Below the pieces are notes generated by a model. It worked only from the letters and a program-made list of their open reading frames with translations. It had not been told where the DNA came from and did no database searches. A program made the position numbers and the translations under genes. Below are positions 1-9,685 of a stretch of 33,503 nt of DNA, piece after piece. Every line of letters starts with the position of its first letter. Position 1 is the stretch's first letter. This stretch comes from Subtercola sp. (lineage in GTDB: Bacteria > Actinomycetota > Actinomycetes > Actinomycetales > Microbacteriaceae), in NCBI GenBank assembly GCA_025463745.1, contig JAODBB010000037.1, positions 1 through 33,503 of the forward strand, given 5' to 3'.

Positions 1-2010
<2,010 letters not shown>

Positions 2011-2024
2011 CCGCAGTATTCCTC

Positions 2025-2076
2025 GGAGGCTGGTCTTTTTAGCACAGATGTGCTGGGAGACCAGCCTCCGACTTTT
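2025..2076 (+). terminator. Rho-independent terminator after aconitase
   Basis: A perfect 12-bp stem (GGAGGCTGGTCT at 2025-2036, AGACCAGCCTCC at 2058-2069) carries an inner hairpin AGCACA/TGTGCT (2041-2046, 2049-2054) and is followed by ACTTTTT. It lies 15 bp after the acnA stop and separates acnA from dxs. Confidence 0.9.
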
Positions 2077-2103
2077 TCAGCCCCCACGGAATAGACTCGA
2101 CCA

Positions 2104-4044
2104 ATGAGCCTCCTCGAACAGATCTCTGGGCCCCGAGACCTCGACCGCCTTTCGAATGATCAGCTCATTCAGCTCGCAGACGAGATTCGGCAGTTCTTGA
2201 TCACCGAAGTCTCGAAGACGGGTGGCCACCTCGGCCCGAACCTCGGTGTGGTCGAGATGACCATCGCCATCCATCGCGTCTTCGACTCACCCCACGACGC
2301 GATCGTGTTCGACACCGGTCACCAGTCGTACGTGCACAAGCTCCTGACGGGCCGCCAAGACTTCAGCCACCTGCGCGAGCGCAATGGGCTCGCCGGCTAT
2401 CCGCAACGCGCTGAGAGCCCGCACGACGTCGTAGAGAGCTCACACGCCTCCAGCTCGCTCTCGTGGGCAGACGGCATCTCGCGCGCGTTCGTCATGACGG
2501 GGCAGGCCGATCGGCATGTCGTCGCGGTCGTGGGCGACGGTGCCCTCACCGGCGGAATGACGTGGGAGGCGCTGAACAACATCAGCGACGACAACGACCG
2601 CAATCTCGTCATCGTGGTGAATGACAACGGCCGTTCGTACGCTCCCACCATCGGCGGCATGGCCCGGTATCTCAACTCGGTACGCACCAAGGCCGGCTAC
2701 CGCGACCTGCACCACTCGAGCGAGCGCCTCTTCGGCCATTTCGGAGCAGCCGGGCGTGCGGTGTATCGCGGGGTGCGCGGCGGAACCCACGGTTTTCTCG
2801 CCCGCCTCACTAACAACGAAGCGCTCTATTCGAACCTCGACATCAAGTACATCGGCCCGGTCGACGCGCACGACGAACAGGCCATGGAACAGGCCCTGCA
2901 CCAGGCGAAGGAGTATCGCCAGCCCGTCATCGTGCATGCCATCACCGAAAAGGGCCGCGGTTACGAGCCGGCGCGAAACGACGAAGCCGATCAGTTTCAC
3001 GCGGTGGGCCAGATCGACCCCGAAACGGGCGAACCCATCGGGGGAGCAGGCGGCGGCCCTTCGTGGACCGGCGTGTTCTCGAACGAAATCGCCGAGCTCG
3101 CCGCCCGAAACCCGAAGATCGTGGGCATCACCGCTGCGATGCTGCGGCCGACCGGCCTGCACCAGATGGCCGAGCGCTTTCCGACCCGCGTGCTCGACGT
3201 CGGCATCGCCGAACAACACGCCGTCACGAGCGCCGCGGGCCTGGCATTCGGTGGCCTGCACCCCGTTGTCGCCATCTACGCGACGTTCATCAATCGCGCG
3301 TTCGATCAGGTGCTGATGGATGTCGGCCTGCACCGCGCCGGAGTCACCTTCGTTCTCGATCGCGCCGGCGTCACCGGCCCCGACGGCCCCAGCCATCACG
3401 GCATGTGGGATCTGGCGATTCTGCAGATCGTGCCGACCATCCGTCTCGCGGCTCCTCGTGACGGTGAGCGGCTGCGTGAAGAGCTCGCCGAGGCGATTGC
3501 GGTGGATGACGCCCCCACGGTCATCCGCTTTCCCAAGGGCGCGGTCGGGCCGAACATCGATGCCGTGCACCGCACCGACGACGGCGTGGATGTTCTGCGC
3601 GAGTCTTCGCAACACGACGTGTTGATCGTGACCGTCGGCCCATTCGCCTCACTCGGTCTCGAGGTGGCCGAGCGGCTCGCCGCCCAGGGCATCGGAGCCA
3701 CCGTGATCGACCCGCGCTGGGTCGTTCCGACCGCGGGCAGCCTGATCGAACTCGCCGCGCAGCACCGGCTGGTGGTCACGATCGAAGACGGCATTCGAGT
3801 GGGTGGCATCGGCACGCGCATCCGCCAAGACCTGCGTGACGCCGGCGTCGACACCGCAGTGACCGAGCTGGGCCTGCCCGACGTGTATCTCGGTCACGCC
3901 ACGCGCGGCCAGATTCTCGAGGATGCCGGGCTCACGCCTCAGCACATCGCGCGCGACGTCGTGGCACAGGTGCTCGGCAGTAAAATACCCATCGCGCGCC
4001 CCCTCACAGACCAGGCCGACGATCAGTCGCGTCAGCTCGGCTGA
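2104..4044 (+). CDS. dxs: 1-deoxy-D-xylulose-5-phosphate synthase
   Basis: DXS condenses pyruvate and glyceraldehyde-3-phosphate to DXP, the first step of the MEP isoprenoid pathway, which also feeds thiamine and pyridoxal synthesis. The 646-residue protein has the usual family length. The thiamine-diphosphate motif GDGALTGGMTWEALNN is near residue 143, IGPVDAHD closes the first domain, AEQHAVTSAAG near residue 369 holds the catalytic Glu of the pyrimidine domain, and DRAGVTGPDGPSHHG near residue 418 is the typical DXS signature. The C-terminal transketolase-like domain is complete. The ATG at 2104 gives the expected start MSLLEQISGP. The gene stands alone, after the aconitase terminator. A 6-bp hairpin with a 3-nt loop, GTCAGC/GCTGAC, overlaps the stop codon (4031-4045), but no T-tract follows, so it is only a weak terminator candidate. 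Confidence 0.97.
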   Translation: MSLLEQISGPRDLDRLSNDQLIQLADEIRQFLITEVSKTGGHLGPNLGVVEMTIAIHRVFDSPHDAIVFDTGHQSYVHKLLTGRQDFSHLRERNGLAGYPQRAESPHDVVESSHASSSLSWADGISRAFVMTGQADRHVVAVVGDGALTGGMTWEALNNISDDNDRNLVIVVNDNGRSYAPTIGGMARYLNSVRTKAGYRDLHHSSERLFGHFGAAGRAVYRGVRGGTHGFLARLTNNEALYSNLDIKYIGPVDAHDEQAMEQALHQAKEYRQPVIVHAITEKGRGYEPARNDEADQFHAVGQIDPETGEPIGGAGGGPSWTGVFSNEIAELAARNPKIVGITAAMLRPTGLHQMAERFPTRVLDVGIAEQHAVTSAAGLAFGGLHPVVAIYATFINRAFDQVLMDVGLHRAGVTFVLDRAGVTGPDGPSHHGMWDLAILQIVPTIRLAAPRDGERLREELAEAIAVDDAPTVIRFPKGAVGPNIDAVHRTDDGVDVLRESSQHDVLIVTVGPFASLGLEVAERLAAQGIGATVIDPRWVVPTAGSLIELAAQHRLVVTIEDGIRVGGIGTRIRQDLRDAGVDTAVTELGLPDVYLGHATRGQILEDAGLTPQHIARDVVAQVLGSKIPIARPLTDQADDQSRQLG

Positions 4045-4191
4045 CTTCCGGAACCTGGTTGAGTCAGATTTCGGCAAGTGACGTAAATGATGTCGCAGTA
4101 TTCCACTCTCTCAAGCAACGCGGTTTCATCTGAACCGAATGCATATGTCGATCAGTACAGGCTGATCGCATCGATGGGGGGGAGCATTTTC

Positions 4192-4690
4192 ATGATCAAA
4201 TCGGCTACTCGCGTCGCACGGCTCTGTCTGGTGGCGCTCATTGTCTCTGCCGGGCTCACCGTATTCAGACGGTACTGAAGCTCAGGCCCAGCCACTCGGC
4301 TGCTCCGGTCCGGACGCGCCCCCTGCGTGCCACCACCTTGCCCCAGCACCTCCCGTCGCCCTTCGGTCACCGATATTCGAACCCGTGAACGGAGCCAATT
4401 TCTTCGTTGTCTTCGTGTATGTCGATCCCTCAGTTACGGTCGGGTACGCGCCGAACGACGTCACTCCCTACAAGATGTGGGCGGAATGCACGAACGGCTA
4501 CTCACACTCTTTCGCGCTGAAGGTGGGCACCGACGGAGGGCCGCTTTTTGCAGACAGTCTCACCACAACGCCCGGGCAAGCCGCGGGGTCCTGCACATTC
4601 GAGACGTGGAATCAAGTGGCACTCGGACTTTCGAGCATTGACGCGGCAAACTTCAACGTCAATCCGCACACGGGGCGAAATGAGTCCAGG
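4192..4690 (+). pseudogene. Frameshifted small secreted protein gene
   Basis: A good ribosome-binding site (GGGGGGGAG, 4176-4183) precedes the ATG at 4192. It opens a clear signal peptide, MIKSATRVARLCLVALIVSA, but the frame stops at 4278 after 28 codons. The next frame continues at about 4270 with secreted-looking coding sequence (DGTEAQAQPLG, then FFVVFVYVDPSVTVGYAP, two Cys, and SLTTTPGQAAGSCTFETWN). One extra base or two missing bases near 4265-4275 would join them, and restoring two bases would give a plausible signal-peptidase site before DGTEAQAQ. The downstream frame has no sensible stop: it runs antisense through the reductase gene to 5248. A TGA at 4681 lies in the frame of the original start. 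I see no slippery heptamer. A decayed gene or a sequencing error are the main readings; function is unknown. Confidence 0.65.
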
Positions 4691-4782
4691 CGCGCTGCCC
4701 TAGTGGAACGCCTGGGCCAGATCATTGTGAGGACCGTACGGCCGGCCCGTCACTTGGCCGAGCGAGGCCGCCCCGTCAGAAC

Positions 4783-4853
4783 GCGACTTTCGTCGGAGCA
4801 GACGCAATGTAACGCAAATAGGGGCTGCGTGTTGCGGCATTTCCGACGAATGT
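4783..4853 (+). repeat. Interspersed hairpin repeat, copy C
   Basis: This is a ~70-bp element with outer arms TTCGTCGGA (4789-4797) and TCCGACGAA (4842-4850), perfectly paired. Nested arms CGCAA/TTGCG (4803-4807, 4832-4836) and ACGCA/TGCGT (4812-4816, 4826-4830) enclose a loop with AATAGGGG. It matches the reverse complement of the copy at 31599-31670 over nearly its whole length. It lies between the broken secreted-protein gene and the 3' end of the reductase gene, 38 bp beyond that gene's stop. It could act as a terminator or as a REP-like element. Confidence 0.75.
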
Positions 4854-4890
4854 GTTGTGGCAGCGACGGCGGTGGTAGCAGCATCCACTC

Positions 4891-5436
4891 TCAGCGGGCA
4901 GATTCGACGCGGTACGAGAGGCCTACGGCGCCCCCGTCGAACTGGGTCGTGTCGAAATGCGTGAGGCGCAGGGGATCCCCGCCGATCGGCAGCAGCGGGG
5001 TGCCCGATCCGAGCACGATCGGCATCAAGGTGACGAGCACTTCGTCGAGGAGGCCGTTCGAGGCGAACTGGGCGACCACGTTGCCGCCGCCGACGATCCA
5101 CACGTTCTTACCCTCGGCCGCCGCCAGAGCGCGCGCACCGACCACCTCGACGCTCTCGCTGGTGAAGAGGATGTTCGCTCCCGCCGCCATCGGCAGCTCA
5201 CGACTCGTCAGAACCCAGATGGGCATGTCGCCGTACGGCCACGCCTGAAGCTCTTCGTCGAGGATGAACTGGTACGTGGCCGACCCCATCACCAGCGCAC
5301 CGACCTCGGAGACGAACGCGTTGTAGTTCGCTTCGTACGCTTCGAAGCCGAATTGCTCCAGCCAATCCATCTTGTTCTCGGAGTCGGCGATGAAGCCGTC
5401 AAGACTCGACGCGACGTAGTACTGGGTCTTGGCCAT
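4891..5436 (-). CDS. Dihydrofolate reductase family protein (RibD_C fold)
   Basis: This 181-residue protein belongs to the DHFR/RibD C-terminal superfamily of NADPH-dependent reductases. It starts with KTQYYVASSLDGFIAD, the usual N-terminal strand and loop of the YyaP/YwjB-like group, followed by ALVMGSATYQFI, then the nucleotide-binding VWIVGGGNVVAQF (about residues 111-123) and VLVTLMPIVLGSGTPL near the C-terminus. Length is normal for a single-domain member. The substrate of these stand-alone proteins is generally unknown; it should not be called a true folate reductase or riboflavin enzyme on this evidence. ATG at 5436 is the only sensible start. It is divergent from the secreted-protein gene starting at 5583. 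Confidence 0.88.
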   Translation of the reverse strand: MAKTQYYVASSLDGFIADSENKMDWLEQFGFEAYEANYNAFVSEVGALVMGSATYQFILDEELQAWPYGDMPIWVLTSRELPMAAGANILFTSESVEVVGARALAAAEGKNVWIVGGGNVVAQFASNGLLDEVLVTLMPIVLGSGTPLLPIGGDPLRLTHFDTTQFDGGAVGLSYRVESAR

Positions 5437-5582
5437 GTGACAACACTAGGGGGTGCTTAGCCGAGTCTGCATCGGTGTCGCCGAGTCGAAACGAGGTGAT
5501 GTCTTCAGCACAGTGCCGTAATGGATCACCGGATTCGGAGTCTCTCCGGTTGAATCCTTCACAACGAATTGAGGCCACACCA

Positions 5583-6125
5583 GTGACACCAGAACACGTA
5601 CGTTCAACGCCGCCACGACACAAAGCCCGCCGACACCTCGCGATGGTGGTCGCTGCGGCCCTGATGGTGATTGCCGTCTCAGCAACGGAAAACATCTCGG
5701 CGGCAGTCGCCGATCCCGCTCCGCCGGTGACGACGACGACGAATTCGGTGACTCTCGTCGTACCCCAGGTGCTCTTCGGCGGTGACTCTCATGCACCGGT
5801 TTTCGCCTGGCTCGATCTGTGGCCGGGTGCAGCACCAGCCGACATCGTCGCCTGGCTCACGTGCAAGGTCGATGACCCTGGCAGCTCCCTGGCGTCGTTC
5901 CCGCCGGCGCTAGCGGGATACGCGCCGACAGGCGTTGTCACGATGACAGCAGATCTGCCCAGCACTCTGGCCGGCCACACGTGCACTCTCGTGGCCATTC
6001 CGCGCGACCCTCACCAGATCGTCGCATTCAACCACCCTCAGAATGAGATCCGTGACAATCTGAACTCGATCTATGTGCGCGGCGCCGCGGTTCGGGTGGT
6101 CGATCCGGGCACCACCCCGTACTGA
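5583..6125 (+). CDS. Small secreted protein, unknown function
   Basis: I do not recognise this 180-residue protein. The GTG at 5583 is preferred because TTGAGG lies 8 nt upstream (5569-5574) and the product then begins with a basic n-region (RPPRHKARRH-like), a hydrophobic core LAMVVAAALMVIAVSA (from about nt 5641) and a plausible cleavage site before DPAPPVTTTT. Upstream in-frame starts at 5475 and 5499 would bury the signal peptide. The mature part has two Cys, in AWLTCKVDD and LAGHTCTLVA, which could form a disulfide outside the cell. The same two-Cys plan, with about 37 rather than 43 residues between the Cys, is visible in the frameshifted gene at 4192, so the two may be old duplicates. 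No anchor or catalytic motif is evident. Confidence 0.75.
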   Translation: MTPEHVRSTPPRHKARRHLAMVVAAALMVIAVSATENISAAVADPAPPVTTTTNSVTLVVPQVLFGGDSHAPVFAWLDLWPGAAPADIVAWLTCKVDDPGSSLASFPPALAGYAPTGVVTMTADLPSTLAGHTCTLVAIPRDPHQIVAFNHPQNEIRDNLNSIYVRGAAVRVVDPGTTPY

Positions 6126-6153
6126 TACCTCCACCACCTGCTCGTCGCAGGCG

Positions 6154-6204
6154 CTGGGCCTGAACAGCGGCCGACATGAACGTCGATCCGCGGATCAGGC
6201 CCAG
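6154..6204. terminator. Bidirectional hairpin between convergent genes
   Basis: A perfect 10-bp stem, CTGGGCCTGA (6154-6163) with TCAGGCCCAG (6195-6204), encloses a 31-base loop region. It lies between the convergent secreted-protein gene (ends 6125) and fadB (ends 6223). T-tracts are poor (CTTTC), so this is a structural call only. Confidence 0.5.
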
Positions 6205-6222
6205 GCTTTCGCGTGAGATACC

Positions 6223-8373
6223 TTAGTTCACGCCCGCGATGCGGGGGTGGTGGAACGTGTCGCCGAAGACGCGCTCCGAAGCCCCGACGCGGTCGAGGTA
6301 GGGTGTTGCGCCACCCATTTGAAACGGCCATCCCGCGCCCAGAATCAGGCACAGGTCGATGTCTTCCGCGGCGTGCACCACGTCGTCTTCGAGCATGCGG
6401 TGAATCTCGTCGGCGAGGCCGTCTTCGACCCGCCGCAAGATCTCCGAGCCCGTCATCGGCGCGGTTCCGCCGGCCACGATCGCAACTGCCGTCTTGTCGA
6501 AGCCCTTGACCTTGCCCTTGGCATCGCGTTCGAAGATGGCGCCGTGCTCGGCGAGCTTGTGCAGATTCGCACTCTCGAAGAACCGGTCGGGAAATGCAGC
6601 GTGATGGGTGTCGAGCACGTGTGCGCCCACCGTGAGCCCCACCAGCTCCAGCAGCTCGAACGAGGTCATCGGCAGGCCGAACGGTGCCAAAGCGCTGTCG
6701 ACGACCTCGAATGGTGTACCCGTGTCGACCGCATGCATCGCCTCGCCGAGCAGCTTGGCGAGAATGCGGTTGACCACGAACCCGGGGGTGTCGCGCGTGA
6801 TGACCGCGTTCTTGCGCAGCTTGGCCGCGACCACCATCGCGGTGCTGAGCGTGGCCTCGTCGGTGTGCGGAGTATTGACCACCTCGATCAGCGGCATGAC
6901 GGCCACCGGGTTGAAGAAGTGGAATCCGACGACCCGCTCGGGGTGCTTCAGCTTCGACGCGATCTGCTCCACCGACAACGACGAGGTGTTGGTCGCCAGC
7001 ACGGCGGTCTCGGAGATGTACTGTTCCACGTCGGCGAACACGTCCTGCTTTACGCCGAGCTCTTCGAACACGGCCTCGATCACCCAGTCGGCATCGGCGA
7101 AGTCGGCCTTGTCGGTGGTGCCCGAGATCAGGCCGTTCAGCTTGTTCGACTCGTCGGGCGAGATTCTGCCCTTCGACAGCAGCGTGGCGATCTCGCCGCG
7201 AATGTAGTCGAGGCCCTTATCGACACGGGCCTGATCGAGATCGGTGATGACCACGGGTATTTGCAGGCGGCGCACAAACAGCAGCGCGAACTGCGAAGCC
7301 ATCAGGCCGGCGCCAATGACGCCCACCTTGGTGACCGGCTTGGCGATCTTCTTGTCGGGTGCGCCGGCCGGCCGCTTGGCCCGCTTCTGCACGAGATCGA
7401 AGGCATAGATGGATGCCCGGAACTGGTCACCCGCAACGAGATCGGCCAGCGCCTCATCTTCACGCGCGAACCCTTCCTCGCGAGTGCCCGACTTCGCGGC
7501 CCGCAGCAGCTCGAGTGCGGCGTACGGCGACTTCGCCACCGTTCCGATGCGACTCTCGAGCGTTTTCCGCGCGATGCCGATGGCGGCATCCCACTTCACC
7601 AAACGCTCGATCTTGCCGGGAACGTTGGGACGCTTGACCGTGACGGCACCGGTGAGCACCCCATCGGCCCAGACCAGCGACTCCTCGAGAAAGTTCGCCG
7701 GGCTGAACATGGCGTCGGCGATACCCAGTTCGAGCACCTCCGCTGCCTTCAGCGTCTTGTTGTTACGAAGCGGGTTCGAGATGATCACGTTGAGCGCGTT
7801 CTCGATGCCGATCAGGTTGGGCAGCAGGTACGCGCCACCCCAACCCGGAATGATACCGAGGAACACCTCGGGAAAAGCCACTGCAGGGGCCGAGGCGTCG
7901 ATGGTGCGGTAGTCGGCCGCGAGCGTGATTTCCACACCACCGCCGAGCGCGAGCCCGTTGATGAACGCGAACGACGGCACACCCGTCTCGCCGAGCTTGG
8001 TGAGCGTGTAGTGGCCGAGCTGCGCCATCTGCAGGGCCATGGCCCGCGACTTCACTTCGCCCACCTTGCTCAGGTCGGCGCCGGCGGCGAGGATGAACGG
8101 CTTTCCTGTCACGGCGACCGCGTCGATCTCACCCTTGCCAGCACGCAGCTTCAGAGCATCCAGAACCTGCCCGTACTCGACCAGCGTCACCGGGCCGAGC
8201 GTATTGGGGCGCGTGTGGTCACGACCGTTGTCGAGTGTGATGAGGGCGAGCGTCTTGCCGCTTGCCAGGGTGATGTCGCGCACGAACGAGTGCGTGACGA
8301 CCTCGTCGGCCGAGAAGACGAGCAGGTCGGAAAAGTCGATGTCGGCGTATTTCGTAAGCACAGTATTCGTCAT
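6223..8373 (-). CDS. fadB: Multifunctional enoyl-CoA hydratase / 3-hydroxyacyl-CoA dehydrogenase
   Basis: This 716-residue enzyme carries out two consecutive steps of fatty-acid beta-oxidation: hydration of trans-2-enoyl-CoA, then NAD-dependent oxidation of the 3-hydroxyacyl-CoA. The crotonase domain fills about residues 20-290, with the oxyanion segment NGLALGGGVEITLAADY near 140 and PEVFLGIIPGWGG near 165, so both catalytic-type Glu residues are present. The NAD-binding Rossmann motif VGVIGAGLMASQFA is near 349, and the dehydrogenase signature GFHFFNPVAVMPL near 483 contains the catalytic His. Two C-terminal dehydrogenase repeats follow. It lies 20 bp downstream of the thiolase gene on the same strand, which is the usual trifunctional-complex operon. 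ATG at 8373 gives the normal start. Confidence 0.95.
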   Translation of the reverse strand: MTNTVLTKYADIDFSDLLVFSADEVVTHSFVRDITLASGKTLALITLDNGRDHTRPNTLGPVTLVEYGQVLDALKLRAGKGEIDAVAVTGKPFILAAGADLSKVGEVKSRAMALQMAQLGHYTLTKLGETGVPSFAFINGLALGGGVEITLAADYRTIDASAPAVAFPEVFLGIIPGWGGAYLLPNLIGIENALNVIISNPLRNNKTLKAAEVLELGIADAMFSPANFLEESLVWADGVLTGAVTVKRPNVPGKIERLVKWDAAIGIARKTLESRIGTVAKSPYAALELLRAAKSGTREEGFAREDEALADLVAGDQFRASIYAFDLVQKRAKRPAGAPDKKIAKPVTKVGVIGAGLMASQFALLFVRRLQIPVVITDLDQARVDKGLDYIRGEIATLLSKGRISPDESNKLNGLISGTTDKADFADADWVIEAVFEELGVKQDVFADVEQYISETAVLATNTSSLSVEQIASKLKHPERVVGFHFFNPVAVMPLIEVVNTPHTDEATLSTAMVVAAKLRKNAVITRDTPGFVVNRILAKLLGEAMHAVDTGTPFEVVDSALAPFGLPMTSFELLELVGLTVGAHVLDTHHAAFPDRFFESANLHKLAEHGAIFERDAKGKVKGFDKTAVAIVAGGTAPMTGSEILRRVEDGLADEIHRMLEDDVVHAAEDIDLCLILGAGWPFQMGGATPYLDRVGASERVFGDTFHHPRIAGVN

Positions 8374-8393
8374 TGTGTGTCGTCAGCCTCCGC

Positions 8394-9605
8394 CTAGCGG
8401 CGCGCCTTCTTCGCCTTCCGGTCGTAGTTCGGGTTCTCCCAGATGACAGTGCCGCCCTGGCCGAGCCCCACGCACATGGCGGTGAGGCCGAATTGCACCT
8501 CGGGGTGTTCGTCGAACTGGCGGGCGAGCTGGTTCATCAGGCGCACACCTGAGGATGCCAGGGGGTGGCCGAGAGCGATGGCTCCGCCGTATTCGTTGAC
8601 CCGCTCGTCGTCATCGTCGATGCCGAAGTGGTCGAGGAACGAGAGAACCTGAACGGCGAACGCCTCGTTGAGCTCGAACAGGCCGATGTCGGTGATCGAC
8701 AGGCCGGCCTTCTTCAGCGCCTTCTCAGTGGAGGGAACCGGGCCGATGCCCATGATCTCGGGCTCGACGCCGGCGAATGCAAAGCTCACCATCCGCATCT
8801 TCGGGGTGAGACCGAGCTCTGCCGCGACCTCGCCGCTCGCGAGCAGGGCAGCGGTGGCGCCATCGTTCAGCCCCGACGAGTTGCCCGCGGTGACGCGGCC
8901 GTGCGGCCGGAACGGTGTACGCAGGTTCGAGAGCCCCTCCATCGTGGTCTCGGGGCGCGGGGCCTCGTCGATGGTGGCCAGCCCCCAGCCGCTCTCGCTG
9001 CGGGTGGCGACGGGAATCAGGTCGGGCTGAATCTTGCCGGCCGCATAGGCGGCGGCGACCTTCTGTTGCGAACGCAGCGCGTACCGGTCGGAGCGGTCTT
9101 TCGTGAGCTGTGGAAAACGGTCGTGGATGCGCTCAGCGGTGTTACCCATGTTGAGTGCCTCGGCGTCGACCAGACGCTCAGAGACGAATCGCGGGTTCGG
9201 GTCTGCACCGGAGCCGATGGGGTGGTGCCCCATGTGCTCCACTCCGCCGGCGATGACGAGGTCGTAGGCGCCGAAACCGATACCGGCACCGGTCGTGGTG
9301 ACAGCGGTCATCGCGCCGGCGCACATGCGGTCGATGGCGAAACCGGGAACCGACTTCGGCAGCCCGGCCAGCAACGCGGCGGTGCGCCCGAGGGTCAGCC
9401 CCTGATCACCCGTCTGCGTGGTCGCCGCAATGGCGACCTCATCGATCCGGTCTTTCGGAACCAGCGGGTTGCGTTCGAGCAAACCCATGATCGCCTTCAC
9501 GACCAGGTCATCGGCGCGGGTGTTCCAGTACATTCCCTTTTCGCCCGCACGCCCGAACGGGGTGCGAACTCCATCAACGAACACGACTTCAGATTTTTCG
9601 GCCAC
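8394..9605 (-). CDS. fadA: Acetyl-CoA C-acyltransferase (thiolase)
   Basis: Thiolase performs the last step of beta-oxidation, cleaving 3-ketoacyl-CoA with CoA to acetyl-CoA and a shortened acyl-CoA. The 403-residue protein has the nucleophilic Cys at about residue 95 (AIDRMCAGAM), the His of GGAIALGHPLASSG near residue 350 and the second catalytic Cys in TAMCVGLGQGG near residue 383. A GTG at 9605 is the start, with GAGG a few bases upstream. It is the first gene of a two-gene operon with fadB. The 80-bp gap to the RNase D gene upstream probably holds its promoter. Thiolases of this type may be degradative or biosynthetic; the pairing with fadB favours degradation. Confidence 0.95.
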   Translation of the reverse strand: MAEKSEVVFVDGVRTPFGRAGEKGMYWNTRADDLVVKAIMGLLERNPLVPKDRIDEVAIAATTQTGDQGLTLGRTAALLAGLPKSVPGFAIDRMCAGAMTAVTTTGAGIGFGAYDLVIAGGVEHMGHHPIGSGADPNPRFVSERLVDAEALNMGNTAERIHDRFPQLTKDRSDRYALRSQQKVAAAYAAGKIQPDLIPVATRSESGWGLATIDEAPRPETTMEGLSNLRTPFRPHGRVTAGNSSGLNDGATAALLASGEVAAELGLTPKMRMVSFAFAGVEPEIMGIGPVPSTEKALKKAGLSITDIGLFELNEAFAVQVLSFLDHFGIDDDDERVNEYGGAIALGHPLASSGVRLMNQLARQFDEHPEVQFGLTAMCVGLGQGGTVIWENPNYDRKAKKARR

Positions 9606-9685
9606 TATGCCTCATGCCTCCCGGGATAACATCAGTTTTGATCCTAGATACCCCCCGGAAGAGCGCTGAAATCGTTTGCTTCTTC

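Noticed and set aside
4260-4285. Programmed frameshift joining the signal peptide to the secreted body
   Set aside because: No slippery heptamer, Shine-Dalgarno-like stimulator or downstream pseudoknot is visible.
4241-5248. 335-codon open frame as one real gene
   Set aside because: Only about the first 145 codons look like a secreted protein; the rest is Arg/Ser-rich antisense sequence through the reductase gene, so it was treated as the downstream part of a frameshifted gene.
6247-8397. 716-codon open frame on the plus strand opposite fadB
   Set aside because: It mirrors the fadB codons; the product is rich in Arg, His and Asp-Val-Gly runs typical of antisense frames in high-GC DNA, and fadB has all its catalytic motifs.
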